Shown here piece after piece: positions 47,896-56,253 of a DNA stretch of 64,000 nt. The translations under genes were made by a program, and so were the position numbers. Each line of letters opens with the position of its first letter. The first letter of the stretch is position 1. The notes beneath the pieces were generated by a model, which was given only the letters and a program-made list of their open reading frames with translations, did not search any database and was not told the origin of the DNA. This stretch comes from Sinorhizobium fredii NGR234 (GTDB lineage Bacteria; Pseudomonadota; Alphaproteobacteria; Rhizobiales; Rhizobiaceae), in NCBI RefSeq assembly GCF_000018545.1, contig NC_012586.1, positions 248,001 to 312,000 of the forward strand, in the 5' to 3' direction.

Positions 47896-49155
47896 ATGGC
47901 AGGAGAGAGCGCAGCCGAGCCTCCATCCAGCATTCGACTCGGTCTGCGCGAAAACTGGTCTCAGTTCGCCTTGCTCGTTCTGATCAACGCCTTCGTCGGC
48001 GGCATGGTCGGGATCGAGCGGACCGTCGTGCCGCTGATCGGATCGGAAGAATTCCACCTCGCTTCGACGACTCTTGTCGTCTCCTTCATTGCCAGTTTCG
48101 GCGTTGTGAAGGCGTTCGCCAACCTCGTCTCCGGTCAGATGGCCGACGTCTGGGGGCGCAAGCGCGTGCTCGTCCTTGGCTGGCTTTTTGGCCTGCCGGT
48201 CCCCTTCATGGTCATCTGGGCACCGAGTTGGGCATGGGTCATTGCCGCCAACGCGCTGCTCGGCATCAACCAGGGGCTCGCCTGGTCGATGACCGTGATC
48301 ATGAAGGTCGATCTGGTCGGACCCAAGTCACGCGGACTGGCGGTTGGATTGAATGAATTCGCAGGCTATCTCGCCGTCGGTTTGACGGCATTCATCACGG
48401 GCTATCTCGCTTCGGAATACGGATTGCGCCCGATGCCCATCTACATCGGCATCGCTTACGCCTTGTTCGGGACTGTGCTTTCCATCCTGCTGGTGCGTGA
48501 TTCGCGGGACCATGTCCGCCTCGAGGCATCGGCCCGCCCGGAGCAATCCCCATCGATCGGGTTCCGTGAGGTCTTCGCAATGACCTCCTTCAAGGACCGC
48601 AATCTGTTCGCAGCATCGCAGGCCGGTCTCGTCAACAATCTCAACGACGGCATGAGCTGGGGCATCTTTCCGCTGTTCTTTGCCTCATTTGGCCTTGGCG
48701 TCGAGCGTATCGGCATTCTCAAGGCAGTCTATCCCGCAACCTGGGGCATTCTTCAGATTGCCACTGGTCCGCTCAGCGACCGCTGGGGACGCAAGGGCCT
48801 TATCGTTTCTGGCATGTGGGTGCAGTCCTTCGGCCTTTTCCTGACGGCGCTGACCCGTAGTTTCGAGTGGTGGCTTGTTGCAAGCCTCTTTATCGGCCTC
48901 GGCACGGCGATGGTCTACCCGACCCTGATCGCGGCAGTCTCGGATGCCGCGCATCCGACGTGGCGGGCCCGCGCCCTCAGCGTCTATCGCTTTTGGCGGG
49001 ATCTTGGTTATGCGATCGGAGCGGTGTCGGCAGGTCTCATCGCTGATCGTTTCGGTCTTGCATGGGCGGTTGCATCGGTCGCCGCACTCACATTTGTTTC
49101 CGGCAGCATCGTCGCCTTCGCGATGCAGGAGCGCCCATCATCGGAGCCTAAATAA
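47896..49155 (+). CDS. MFS transporter downstream of the ArsR-rhodanese regulator
   Basis: This roughly 419-residue protein has 12 predicted spans. MFS loop motifs are GQMADVWGRKRVLVLGW near residue 88 and GPLSDRWGRKGLIVSG near 295. ATG 47896 was chosen because it follows the regulator stop by two bases; an upstream extension only reads through the regulator gene in another frame. It is co-transcribed with the regulator and is the likely transport output of the system. Substrate and direction are unknown; efflux is the common role of such pairs. Confidence 0.87.
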   Translation: MAGESAAEPPSSIRLGLRENWSQFALLVLINAFVGGMVGIERTVVPLIGSEEFHLASTTLVVSFIASFGVVKAFANLVSGQMADVWGRKRVLVLGWLFGLPVPFMVIWAPSWAWVIAANALLGINQGLAWSMTVIMKVDLVGPKSRGLAVGLNEFAGYLAVGLTAFITGYLASEYGLRPMPIYIGIAYALFGTVLSILLVRDSRDHVRLEASARPEQSPSIGFREVFAMTSFKDRNLFAASQAGLVNNLNDGMSWGIFPLFFASFGLGVERIGILKAVYPATWGILQIATGPLSDRWGRKGLIVSGMWVQSFGLFLTALTRSFEWWLVASLFIGLGTAMVYPTLIAAVSDAAHPTWRARALSVYRFWRDLGYAIGAVSAGLIADRFGLAWAVASVAALTFVSGSIVAFAMQERPSSEPK

Positions 49156-49451
49156 CTACGCGCGGCGCCCCACCGTTAACTGGTGCTTGACACGTCTCCA
49201 TTGGCGCAGCTTGCTCGTTCAGATGAGCAGGACGAAAGGCCGTCTTCCCTCAGATAGGAACCGGAAGAATCGACCCGTTTCAGTCGTTCGCCTGAAGGTT
49301 TGGAAGGTCGCCAATGTCCGCAATGCACCCATTGGCATGTGATCGAGTCATTGGTCCATGCGGTCGATTGCCGAGTGACACGCGCCCTGGATCTGGGGCT
49401 GCCGTGGTTATGGCATCTGGGTTAGGCAAGTCCCCAGCCGAAACCAATTGC
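49156..49451. other. Intergenic stretch without a recognisable gene
   Basis: About 296 bases between the MFS gene and the SDR cluster. I find no convincing reading frame, terminator or repeat. It separates two convergent transcripts. Confidence 0.5.
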
Positions 49452-50192
49452 TCACCCGTCGAACTTCACCATCAATCCGCCGCCAGTGGCCTGATCGGTC
49501 GGGAAGACCTCGATGCGGGCGACATCGACGAAGGCCGGGAGATCGATGACGGTGCCGATAAGACTTGCAATGTGTTCCGGCTGGATCGGGCGGTAGCCGT
49601 CATAGAGGGCGGAGCGGGCCTGTTCGGCGCCGAGTGCCGTCCGGTAAAGGTCCGTCTGCACGCGGCCGGGGACGATTTCGCTGACGCGGATGGAGGTGCC
49701 CAGCAGATCGCATCTGAGATTGTCGCAGAACAGGCTGAGCCCGGCCTTGGAGGGGCCGTAGGCGCCCATCGACGGGAAGGGCGCCAGGCCGCCGCTGGAG
49801 CCGAGATAGATCAGGTGGCCGCGCCTGCGCGCCACCATGCCCGGCAGCACGAGGCGCGTCAGGTGCATCGGCGCCTTCAGGTTGATGTCGATCATCGCGT
49901 CGATCTCGTCCGGATCGATCTCCTGGAAGCTCGCCCGGGTCGACAGGATGCCGGCATTGTTAACGAGGATGTCGATCTCGCGGTCGCCGATCTCCTCGGC
50001 GATCACTCGCGTGTCGCGGACATCGGCCTTTATCGGCAGGGCCCCGCACTCCGTGGAAAGCGCGGCAAGTGCTTCCTCGTTGCGCCCGACGGCGAGCACC
50101 GTCAGTCCCATGGCGCAGAGCTTAAACACGGTGGCGCGGCCGATGCCGCTGGTGACGCCGGTGACGAGCGCCGTCCTGTAGGCGTCAGACAT
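49452..50192 (-). CDS. Short-chain dehydrogenase (SDR), second gene of a pair
   Basis: This 246-residue SDR has TGVTSGIG near residue 12, NNAG near 85 and catalytic Y-x3-K in YGPSK. C-terminal segments such as [15 protein letters not shown] are typical of classical SDRs. The start at 50192 overlaps the upstream SDR stop by eight bases, indicating translational coupling; a longer in-frame start has no support. It ends the operon that is divergent from the YdiJ-type gene. The substrate is unknown. Confidence 0.87.
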   Translation of the reverse strand: MSDAYRTALVTGVTSGIGRATVFKLCAMGLTVLAVGRNEEALAALSTECGALPIKADVRDTRVIAEEIGDREIDILVNNAGILSTRASFQEIDPDEIDAMIDINLKAPMHLTRLVLPGMVARRRGHLIYLGSSGGLAPFPSMGAYGPSKAGLSLFCDNLRCDLLGTSIRVSEIVPGRVQTDLYRTALGAEQARSALYDGYRPIQPEHIASLIGTVIDLPAFVDVARIEVFPTDQATGGGLMVKFDG

Positions 50193-50934
50193 AGATGTAT
50201 CCTCCGCTGATGACGACGTTCTCGCCCGTTGCATAGGTATTGCGGCTCGACGCCATCATGACGATCCATTCGGCCATTTCGACCGGCTCGGCGGCGCGGC
50301 CGAGGGCGCTCGCCTTGGCGAGTTCCGGCAGGAAGCCGAGCTCCTTGGCCCGATCGGTCGCAAAGCCGGCCGGCGCGACGGAATTGACGAGGATTTGATC
50401 CTTCGCGCATTCCTGGGCGAACGACTTGGTCAGGCTGACGACGGCCGCTTTCGTGGCGGCGTAATGGGCGTTCTGGGGATGCGCCTTGAAGGCATCGACC
50501 GACGTCACGTTGACGATCCGGCCGGTCACGTCCGGGGCATTGACGAAGCGCCGCATGTGCAGCACGGCGGCCACCATCATGTGATAGGTGCCTTTGATGT
50601 TGATGGCATTTTCGAGATCCCATTCGGCGTCGGTGATCTCGAAGATGGCTTTGCGCGGATAGATCGCCGCGCTGTTGACGAGTGCGTGGATGCGCCCCAG
50701 GCGCCCGGCCAGGTCCTCGAAGGCGGCGTGGGCGCTTTCCCTGACAGAAATATCGCCGCTGGCGATCGCGACTTCGGCGCCGAGATCTGCCAGGATCCTC
50801 GCGGCTTCGGCGAGGCGTTCCTCGTTCTTGTCGATCAGGCCGATCTTCGCGGCACTCCGCTCGACCATCAGCTTCGCGGTGGTGAGGCCGAGGCCCGAAG
50901 CGCCGCCCACGATGACCGCTGTTTGTCCTTTCAT
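50185..50934 (-). CDS. Short-chain dehydrogenase (SDR), first gene of a pair
   Basis: This 249-residue SDR has VGGASGLG near residue 10, NSAA in place of NNAG, and Y-x3-K in [11 protein letters not shown]. The C-terminal [10 protein letters not shown] is the usual SDR end. It is divergent from the YdiJ-type dehydrogenase with 90 bases between the starts. Two SDRs and a flavin/Fe-S dehydrogenase under one FCD regulator suggest stepwise oxidation of a hydroxy acid or sugar acid. Confidence 0.87.
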   Translation of the reverse strand: MKGQTAVIVGGASGLGLTTAKLMVERSAAKIGLIDKNEERLAEAARILADLGAEVAIASGDISVRESAHAAFEDLAGRLGRIHALVNSAAIYPRKAIFEITDAEWDLENAINIKGTYHMMVAAVLHMRRFVNAPDVTGRIVNVTSVDAFKAHPQNAHYAATKAAVVSLTKSFAQECAKDQILVNSVAPAGFATDRAKELGFLPELAKASALGRAAEPVEMAEWIVMMASSRNTYATGENVVISGGYIYV

Positions 50935-50974
50935 TGCTACGCCCTCGCAATTTGAACTGTTGATTGCCAGGCTA

Positions 50975-50990
50975 GTATGATATCACTCAT
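50975..50990. promoter_or_regulatory. Candidate FadR-type operator in the SDR-YdiJ divergent promoter
   Basis: GTATGATATCACTCAT contains the palindrome TGATATCA and shares ATGATAT with the palindrome before the FadR-type gene at 54080. FCD regulators bind short AT-containing palindromes of this kind. The evidence is modest. Confidence 0.4.
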
Positions 50991-51024
50991 ATGCCAAGTT
51001 ATAAGATGCATCCGAGGTAAATCG

Positions 51025-54000
51025 ATGATACCGGCCTTGGCCGCAAGACCCAAGATGGGACGCCAGTATACGGACTATCTCGACGCCCTGCGGCAAGCGA
51101 ATTTTGCTGGCGATATGGAGGCAAGTGCCGGATCGACCACCGTCTTTGCGACCGATAACTCGATCTATCAGCTTCGTCCGCAGGCCGTGCTGTTTCCGAG
51201 GGGGCGGGCGGATCTCGTCCTGATCGCCCGGCTTGCCTCCGAGCCGCGGTTCCGGGGTGTCTGCTTCGCCGTGCGGGGAGGAGGGACCGGCACCAACGGC
51301 CAGTCGTTGACCGACGGCATCGTCATCGACATGTCCCGTCACATGAACCGGATACTCTCCATCGATCCGGCCGGGCGAACGGCGGTCGTCGAAGCCGGTG
51401 TCGTCAAGGATCAGCTGAACAAGGCGCTTAAGCCCTATGGCCTGTTCTTTGCGCCCGAGCTGTCGACCTCCAACCGCGCCACGATCGGCGGCATGATCAA
51501 CACGGATGCCTGCGGCCAGGGCTCCTGCATCTATGGCAAGACGAGCAACCACGTTCTTGCGCTGAATGCCGTCCTCATGGACGGGACCGAGTGGCTGTCG
51601 CGGCCGCTTGCGCCCGAAGCGCTCAAGGATGTCCTCGAGCGACCGGACCGGGTCGGCGAAATTCATCGGCTTGCCGACGCGATCGAGCGCGAAAACCGCG
51701 ATCTGATCGGTGCGACCTTCCCGAAGCTCAACCGCTTCCTGACCGGCTACGATCTCGCCCATCTCCGCACCGAGGATGGCGGTCTCAACCTGAACGCCGT
51801 GCTTTGCGGCGCCGAGGGTACGCTGGCGATGATCGCCGAGGCCGAACTCAATCTGCTGCCGATCCCGCGTTTCGCAGCGCTCATCAACATCCGCTACGAC
51901 GATTTCGACATGGCGCTCCGGGATGCGCGCTTCCTCGTGGAACTGAAGGTCGCCTCGGTCGAAACGATCGATGCCAAGGTCCTGTCGCTGGCGCGAAGCG
52001 ACATCGTCTGGGAGGAGGTCGGGCAATTCTTCGCGGATAATCGGGCCGGGGATGTCGCGGGGATCAATATCGTCGAAGTCCTCGCAGATGACGAAGAAGG
52101 GCTCCAAGCGAAGCTCGATCAGGTCACATCGGCGTTGTCGGCTGACGGCAGGCCCGGACGGCGTGGATTTACGCTGGCGCCAGACAAGCGCGACGTCGAG
52201 GCGATCTGGGCGATGCGCAAGCGTGCCGTCGGGCTGCTCGGCAATGTCGAGGGGCCGCGTCGGCCCGTCGCCTTTGTCGAGGACACCGCCGTGCCGCCGG
52301 AGCATCTTGCCGATTACATCGGCGAGTTCCGGGCGCTTCTCGACGCCGAGGGGCTCGACTACGGCATGTTCGGCCATGTCGATGCCGGCGTCCTGCACGT
52401 CCGGCCGGCCCTCGACCTGACCGACGAGCGACAGGAGCCCTTGGTGCGCCGGGTGAGCGACGCGGTGGCAAAGCTGACGCGGAAATATGGCGGCGTCTTC
52501 TGGGGCGAGCATGGCAAGGGCGTCCGTTCGGAATATGCTCCCGACTTCTTCGGTCCGCTCTATCCCGAGCTGCAGCGGCTGAAGGCCGCCTTCGATCCGC
52601 ACAACCAGCTCAATCCCGGAAAGATCGCCACCCCCGGTCACGGAGCGCTGACGCGAATCGACGAGCTGCCCTTGCGAGGCGCCCTCGACCGCCGGATCGA
52701 CCCAGAGACCCGCCAGGCCTTCGACAATGCCGCCTACTGCAACGGCAATGGCGCCTGCTTCGATTTCAACACTGATTCCGCCATGTGCCCGTCGTTCAAG
52801 GGAACCGGCGACCGGCGTTTCTCGCCCAAGGGGCGGGCCTCGCTGATCCGCGAATGGCTGCGGCTTCTGGCCGAACGGGGCGTTGATCCGAAGGCCGAGG
52901 CCGAGAGGCTGCGCCGGCGTCCCGTTTGGCGCGGCTTTCTTCCGCGCCTGATCGCCAGCCTCGGCCGGACGACAAAGGGCGACTTCTCTGATCAGGTCCG
53001 CGAGGCGATGGACACCTGCCTTGCCTGCAAGGCCTGCGCCGGCCAATGCCCGGTGAAGGTCAACGTGCCGGCTTTCCGCTCGAAATTCCTCGAACTCTAT
53101 TACGGCCGCTACCTGCGGCCGCTGAAGGATCCGCTGATCGCCTCCATCGAGCACCTGCTGCCTGTGATGGCAAAGGTCGGCGGGCTCTACAATCTGGTCG
53201 CCGGCAGCCGGCCAGGCCAGGTGCTGATGGGGAGGGTCGGGTTGACGGCACTGCCGCTCCTTCCAAGCCAGTCTTTGCCGGCGGAGCTGCGCCGGCGCGG
53301 TGTCGCCCTCGCGCGGCCAGCAGAACTGGCTGCGCTTTCCGCATCGGAGAAGGAAAGAAGCCTGATCCTCGTCCAGGACTGCTTCACCTCGTACTTCGAG
53401 CCCGCGCTGCTCCTCGATGTCATCGATCTGCTTCTCGCTCTCGGCTTCAGGCCGTTCGTCGCGCCGCTGATGGCCAATGGCAAGGCCCTGCACGTCCATG
53501 GCTATCTCGGCGCCTTCGAGCGGGTGGCGGAGCGCAATGCCCGCCATCTCTCCCGCCTGGCGGCAAGCGGCGTGCCGCTCGTCGGTCTCGATCCGTCGAT
53601 GACGCTTTGCTATCGCAGCGAATACCCGGGCGCATTGGGGGCGGAAAGGACGCCGACGGTGTTGCTTCCGCAGGAATGGCTGGGCGCCCGGCTCGACCGG
53701 CTCGCGAACCGCAAGTTCGACAGGCCGGAGACGCAGTATGTGCTGCTGCCGCACTGTACCGAGCGGACCAATGCGGCGGACAGCGTCCGGTCCTGGGGCG
53801 CGATCTTCGAGGCCTTCGGGCTGAAGCTGACCATCGAGGACGCGGGCTGCTGCGGCATGGCCGGAACGTTCGGCCACGAACGCAGGAATCGCGCCTTGTC
53901 CGAAACCATCTACAGGCTCAGCTGGCAGCAAAAGTTCGAGGGCGCCGGCCCGCATCGCGTCCTGATGGCGACCGGCTATTCCTGCCGGTCGCAGGTCAAG

Positions 54001-54093
54001 CTGATGGGCGCACCGGGTCTGCCGCATCCGCTGCAGCTATTGAAAGCGCTGGTCTGTAGCGATGCTGATTTCCACAACTCACATGATATGTGA
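51025..54093 (+). CDS. YdiJ-family FAD/Fe-S D-2-hydroxyacid dehydrogenase
   Basis: This 1022-residue fusion has an FAD-binding PCMH domain (FAVRGGGTGTNGQSLTDG near 85), an FAD-oxidase C-terminal domain (FGHVDAGVLHVRPALD, EHGKGVRSEY, DPHNQLNPGKI) and ferredoxin-type clusters with C-x2-C-x2-C-x3-CP in CLACKACAGQCP. A C-terminal CCG region (EDAGCCGMAGTF) ends it. Order, length and many segments match E. coli YdiJ (1018 residues), which has been linked to D-2-hydroxyglutarate oxidation. ATG 51025 follows GAGG. Electrons probably pass to quinone at the membrane. The exact 2-hydroxy acid is unknown. Confidence 0.88.
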   Translation: MIPALAARPKMGRQYTDYLDALRQANFAGDMEASAGSTTVFATDNSIYQLRPQAVLFPRGRADLVLIARLASEPRFRGVCFAVRGGGTGTNGQSLTDGIVIDMSRHMNRILSIDPAGRTAVVEAGVVKDQLNKALKPYGLFFAPELSTSNRATIGGMINTDACGQGSCIYGKTSNHVLALNAVLMDGTEWLSRPLAPEALKDVLERPDRVGEIHRLADAIERENRDLIGATFPKLNRFLTGYDLAHLRTEDGGLNLNAVLCGAEGTLAMIAEAELNLLPIPRFAALINIRYDDFDMALRDARFLVELKVASVETIDAKVLSLARSDIVWEEVGQFFADNRAGDVAGINIVEVLADDEEGLQAKLDQVTSALSADGRPGRRGFTLAPDKRDVEAIWAMRKRAVGLLGNVEGPRRPVAFVEDTAVPPEHLADYIGEFRALLDAEGLDYGMFGHVDAGVLHVRPALDLTDERQEPLVRRVSDAVAKLTRKYGGVFWGEHGKGVRSEYAPDFFGPLYPELQRLKAAFDPHNQLNPGKIATPGHGALTRIDELPLRGALDRRIDPETRQAFDNAAYCNGNGACFDFNTDSAMCPSFKGTGDRRFSPKGRASLIREWLRLLAERGVDPKAEAERLRRRPVWRGFLPRLIASLGRTTKGDFSDQVREAMDTCLACKACAGQCPVKVNVPAFRSKFLELYYGRYLRPLKDPLIASIEHLLPVMAKVGGLYNLVAGSRPGQVLMGRVGLTALPLLPSQSLPAELRRRGVALARPAELAALSASEKERSLILVQDCFTSYFEPALLLDVIDLLLALGFRPFVAPLMANGKALHVHGYLGAFERVAERNARHLSRLAASGVPLVGLDPSMTLCYRSEYPGALGAERTPTVLLPQEWLGARLDRLANRKFDRPETQYVLLPHCTERTNAADSVRSWGAIFEAFGLKLTIEDAGCCGMAGTFGHERRNRALSETIYRLSWQQKFEGAGPHRVLMATGYSCRSQVKLMGAPGLPHPLQLLKALVCSDADFHNSHDM
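54080..54092. promoter_or_regulatory. Candidate operator at the YdiJ-FadR junction
   Basis: CACAT-GAT-ATGTG is a palindrome with five-base arms, followed by another ATATGTG. It covers the last codons of the dehydrogenase gene and the possible start of the regulator gene, suggesting autoregulation. Confidence 0.4.
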
Positions 54094-54869
54094 TATGTGA
54101 AACTATAGACCCGAAAGACCCGAAGGAATCAGGCCCAGACGTGAGCGTCATCACACAACGAGGCAATCTCGCCGAAATCGTCGTCGCGCAACTCGCCTCA
54201 CGCATCGATTCAGGCCTGTACGGTCCCGGCGACAAGCTTCCCTCAAGCGCGCAGCTCTGCGAGGAGTTCGGCGTCAGCCGGACGGTGATCCGCGAAGCGC
54301 TGACCTCGCTGAAGGTGGCCGGGCGCGTGACCGCCCGTCAGGGTGCCGGCGTCTTCGTCACCGAGAAGGACGCCAAAACGCTCAATTTCGAGATCAGCCG
54401 GATCGACGATATTCGCTCCGCCATGCAGATCATCGAGCTGCGTCTGGGCGTCGAACTGCAGTCGGTGGCACTTGCCGCGTCGCGACGGACGCCGGAGGCC
54501 TTGGCCGAGATCGCGCGGGCCTACGATCAACTGGAAAGCCTCGACACGACCGACGCCGAGATCGAGGCAGAGGCGGATTTCGACTTTCACCTGGCGATCG
54601 CCAAGGCGACGCGCAATCCGCATTTTCCGCGCTTTCTCGAGGCTGTCAGAGGCGAAATCAGCCTTGACCTGGTGCTGAAGCACCGCCAGTCGGCCGGCGG
54701 CTATCAGGCTTATCTGAAGAAGATCAACAAGGAGCACGCGGCAATCCTCGCGGCGATCACCCAGGGCGACGTCAAAGGGGCGAAGAACGCCCTGGCGCTG
54801 CATCTCGAGGAGAGCCTCAACCGCTACCGCGCCATGCTCGACGAGCCGGCAACGGTGGCGGAGGAGTGA
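54090..54869 (+). CDS. GntR-family FCD (FadR-type) regulator
   Basis: This regulator of up to 259 residues has a winged helix (SGLYGPGDKLPSSAQLCEEFGVSRTVIREALTSL) and an FCD effector domain (FDFHLAIAKATRNPHFPRF, KEHAAILAAITQGD). GTG 54090 would overlap the dehydrogenase stop. GTG 54141, after GAAGGAA and just before the conserved region, is an alternative start. It probably controls the dehydrogenase and the divergent SDR pair in response to a carboxylic acid. Confidence 0.85.
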   Translation: MICETIDPKDPKESGPDVSVITQRGNLAEIVVAQLASRIDSGLYGPGDKLPSSAQLCEEFGVSRTVIREALTSLKVAGRVTARQGAGVFVTEKDAKTLNFEISRIDDIRSAMQIIELRLGVELQSVALAASRRTPEALAEIARAYDQLESLDTTDAEIEAEADFDFHLAIAKATRNPHFPRFLEAVRGEISLDLVLKHRQSAGGYQAYLKKINKEHAAILAAITQGDVKGAKNALALHLEESLNRYRAMLDEPATVAEE

Positions 54870-54910
54870 GAGCGCGGTTCTGCTGACACAAAGTCGAGAG
54901 CGGCTGTTGA

Positions 54911-54962
54911 TACCCCCTCTGCCCTGCCGGGCATCTCCCCCACAAGGGACCTACAAGGGGGA
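54911..54962. repeat. Left arm of the rhizobial inverted repeat (copy 2)
   Basis: CCCCCTCTGCCCTGCCGG with GCATCTCCCCCACAAGGG and an ACAAGGGGGA extension matches the left arm at 32676 almost base for base. The matching right arm is not nearby but lies 1.2 kb away at 56175-56200, on the other side of the MNT-HEPN gene. Confidence 0.75.
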
Positions 54963-54976
54963 CATACGTGGGCGAC

Positions 54977-55022
54977 GGGCTCATACCTGAAGGCCGCAGG
55001 TTTAAATCCTCCCCCGCAACCA
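54977..55022 (+). pseudogene. Degenerate 3' half of an initiator tRNA (tRNA-fMet relic)
   Basis: GGGCTCATACCTGAAGG, a T-arm GCAGGTTTAAATCC and CCCCCGCAACCA follow the 3' half of rhizobial tRNA-fMet. Relative to my memory of the intact tRNA, one base is missing in the anticodon loop, one in the T-arm, and a few are substituted. The 5' half is absent. A weak terminator-like AAAGCCGC...GCGACTTTTT follows. tRNA 3' ends are classic integrase targets, so this may be an attachment-site footprint. The rest of the 350-base gap before the MNT-HEPN gene shows no clear gene; a 36-codon minus-strand frame at about 55078-55190 could be a remnant. Confidence 0.75.
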
Positions 55023-55219
55023 AATTAACAAAGCCGCCCGTAGTGCGACTTTTTGCGCCTCAGCGAGATTAGCCATCATCAGCGCAGCGCCGTGTCGACA
55101 AAGTACGCGCGATCGCCGAGTACGGCCGCTGCCTTCCTCGCCAAACGCCAACGATCGCGGACGGTGTTCTCATAATTCCAGTAGTAGACGACGAGTCGTC
55201 TTTATCTTATCGGTTGCAT

Positions 55220-56131
55220 ATGAAAACGAGCCTCGAACATCTTCCGGAAAAGAAGCAGCGCGAGCTTGCCCGCGTAGTCGCGATCATCCACGAGGAGTTT
55301 GCCGATGCGCTCGAGGGAAGCTCGTCCGCCTTCAAGAAGCGCGGGCGAATCCTGAAAATCATCCTGTTCGGTTCGTATGCACGCGGCAGCTTCGTCGACG
55401 AGCCGCACACGATGAAGGGCTACCGCTCGGATTACGACATTCTCGTCATCGTTAATTCGAAAAGGCTCGCGGAACGTGAGTATTGGGACAAGGCGACCGA
55501 CCGGCTGATGTGGGACAAGGGAGTCTCGACCCCGGTTGGGCTGATTGTCCATGGCGCCCGGGAGGTGAATAACTTCCTTGCGGACGGGCAATATTTCTTC
55601 GTCGACATCCTACGCGAGGGCGTCGTACTCTACGAACTCGATGACCGGCCGCTGGCCGAACCGAGACGGCTCTCGCCCGCCGATGCATTTCGATTTGCAA
55701 AGCAATATTTCGATGACCGCATACCTCACGCCAGGGTGTTCCTAAAAACCGCAAAGTTCTGCGTCAGAGAACACGATCTCAAAGAAGCGGCTTTCCTGCT
55801 ACACCAAGCGATCGAACAATTGTACGCGGCGAGCCTCTTGGTCCTTACCAATTACAGTCCGCCGTCGCACAACCTCAAATTTCTCCGTGGTCTCGCTGAG
55901 GATCGTGATCAGCGGCTCGTCGAGGCCTGGCCGCGCAACCAGCACCGCTATATCGCCTGGTACAACATTCTCAACGAAGCCTATGTGAAGGCGCGCTACT
56001 CGAAGCACTTCGAGATCAGCGAGGAAGCACTCGCTTGGCTCCTCGAGCGGACCGAGCATCTGCACCGCCTCGTCGAGACCGTCTGCCAGGAACGACTGGC
56101 GGAATTGAAGCGGGCCGCGGGCGCCACCTAG
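55220..56131 (+). CDS. Single-chain nucleotidyltransferase-HEPN protein (MNT-HEPN fusion)
   Basis: This 303-residue protein has a minimal nucleotidyltransferase domain at about 1-130, with GSYARGSF and the D-x-D pair in YRSDYDILVIV. A HEPN domain follows at about 150-300 (ADAFRFAKQYFDDR, KEAAFLLHQAIEQLYAASLL, RYSKHFEIS with R-x3-H). In two-gene MntA-HepT systems the MNT protein AMPylates and silences the HEPN RNase. Here both are on one chain. ATG 55220 is used; TTG 55214 is possible. It stands alone between a tRNA relic and repeat arms, suggesting horizontal arrival. Confidence 0.85.
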   Translation: MKTSLEHLPEKKQRELARVVAIIHEEFADALEGSSSAFKKRGRILKIILFGSYARGSFVDEPHTMKGYRSDYDILVIVNSKRLAEREYWDKATDRLMWDKGVSTPVGLIVHGAREVNNFLADGQYFFVDILREGVVLYELDDRPLAEPRRLSPADAFRFAKQYFDDRIPHARVFLKTAKFCVREHDLKEAAFLLHQAIEQLYAASLLVLTNYSPPSHNLKFLRGLAEDRDQRLVEAWPRNQHRYIAWYNILNEAYVKARYSKHFEISEEALAWLLERTEHLHRLVETVCQERLAELKRAAGAT

Positions 56132-56174
56132 TGGTTTGCGCCGGAGCGACTGCAGGGTGCAAACCGTGGCCTCC

Positions 56175-56200
56175 GATGTCCGGCAGGGCAGAAGGGGGTG
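56175..56200. repeat. Degraded right arm of the rhizobial inverted repeat
   Basis: TGTCCGGCAGGGCAGAAGGGGGTG is a diverged inverse of the CCCCCTCTGCCCTGCCGGGCA arm at 54911. Together the two arms bracket the tRNA relic and the MNT-HEPN gene. I see nothing else in the 122 bases before the next gene. Confidence 0.55.
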
Positions 56201-56253
56201 CCGCCCCGGGGTAAGGCCCAGATGATGCTTGTCGCGATGTGGCGGTCGCACCG

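Noticed and set aside
50983..54027. A 1014-codon open frame on the minus strand opposite the YdiJ-type gene
   Set aside because: It is fully antisense to a gene with clear YdiJ similarity, and its translation shows only biased Arg/Gly/Asp-rich sequence. In high-GC DNA such antisense frames are common.
55078..55190. A short minus-strand frame ending in VLGDRAYFVDTALR
   Set aside because: It looks somewhat protein-like but is only about 36 codons with no start or domain. It is mentioned as a possible remnant beside the tRNA relic, not called as a gene.
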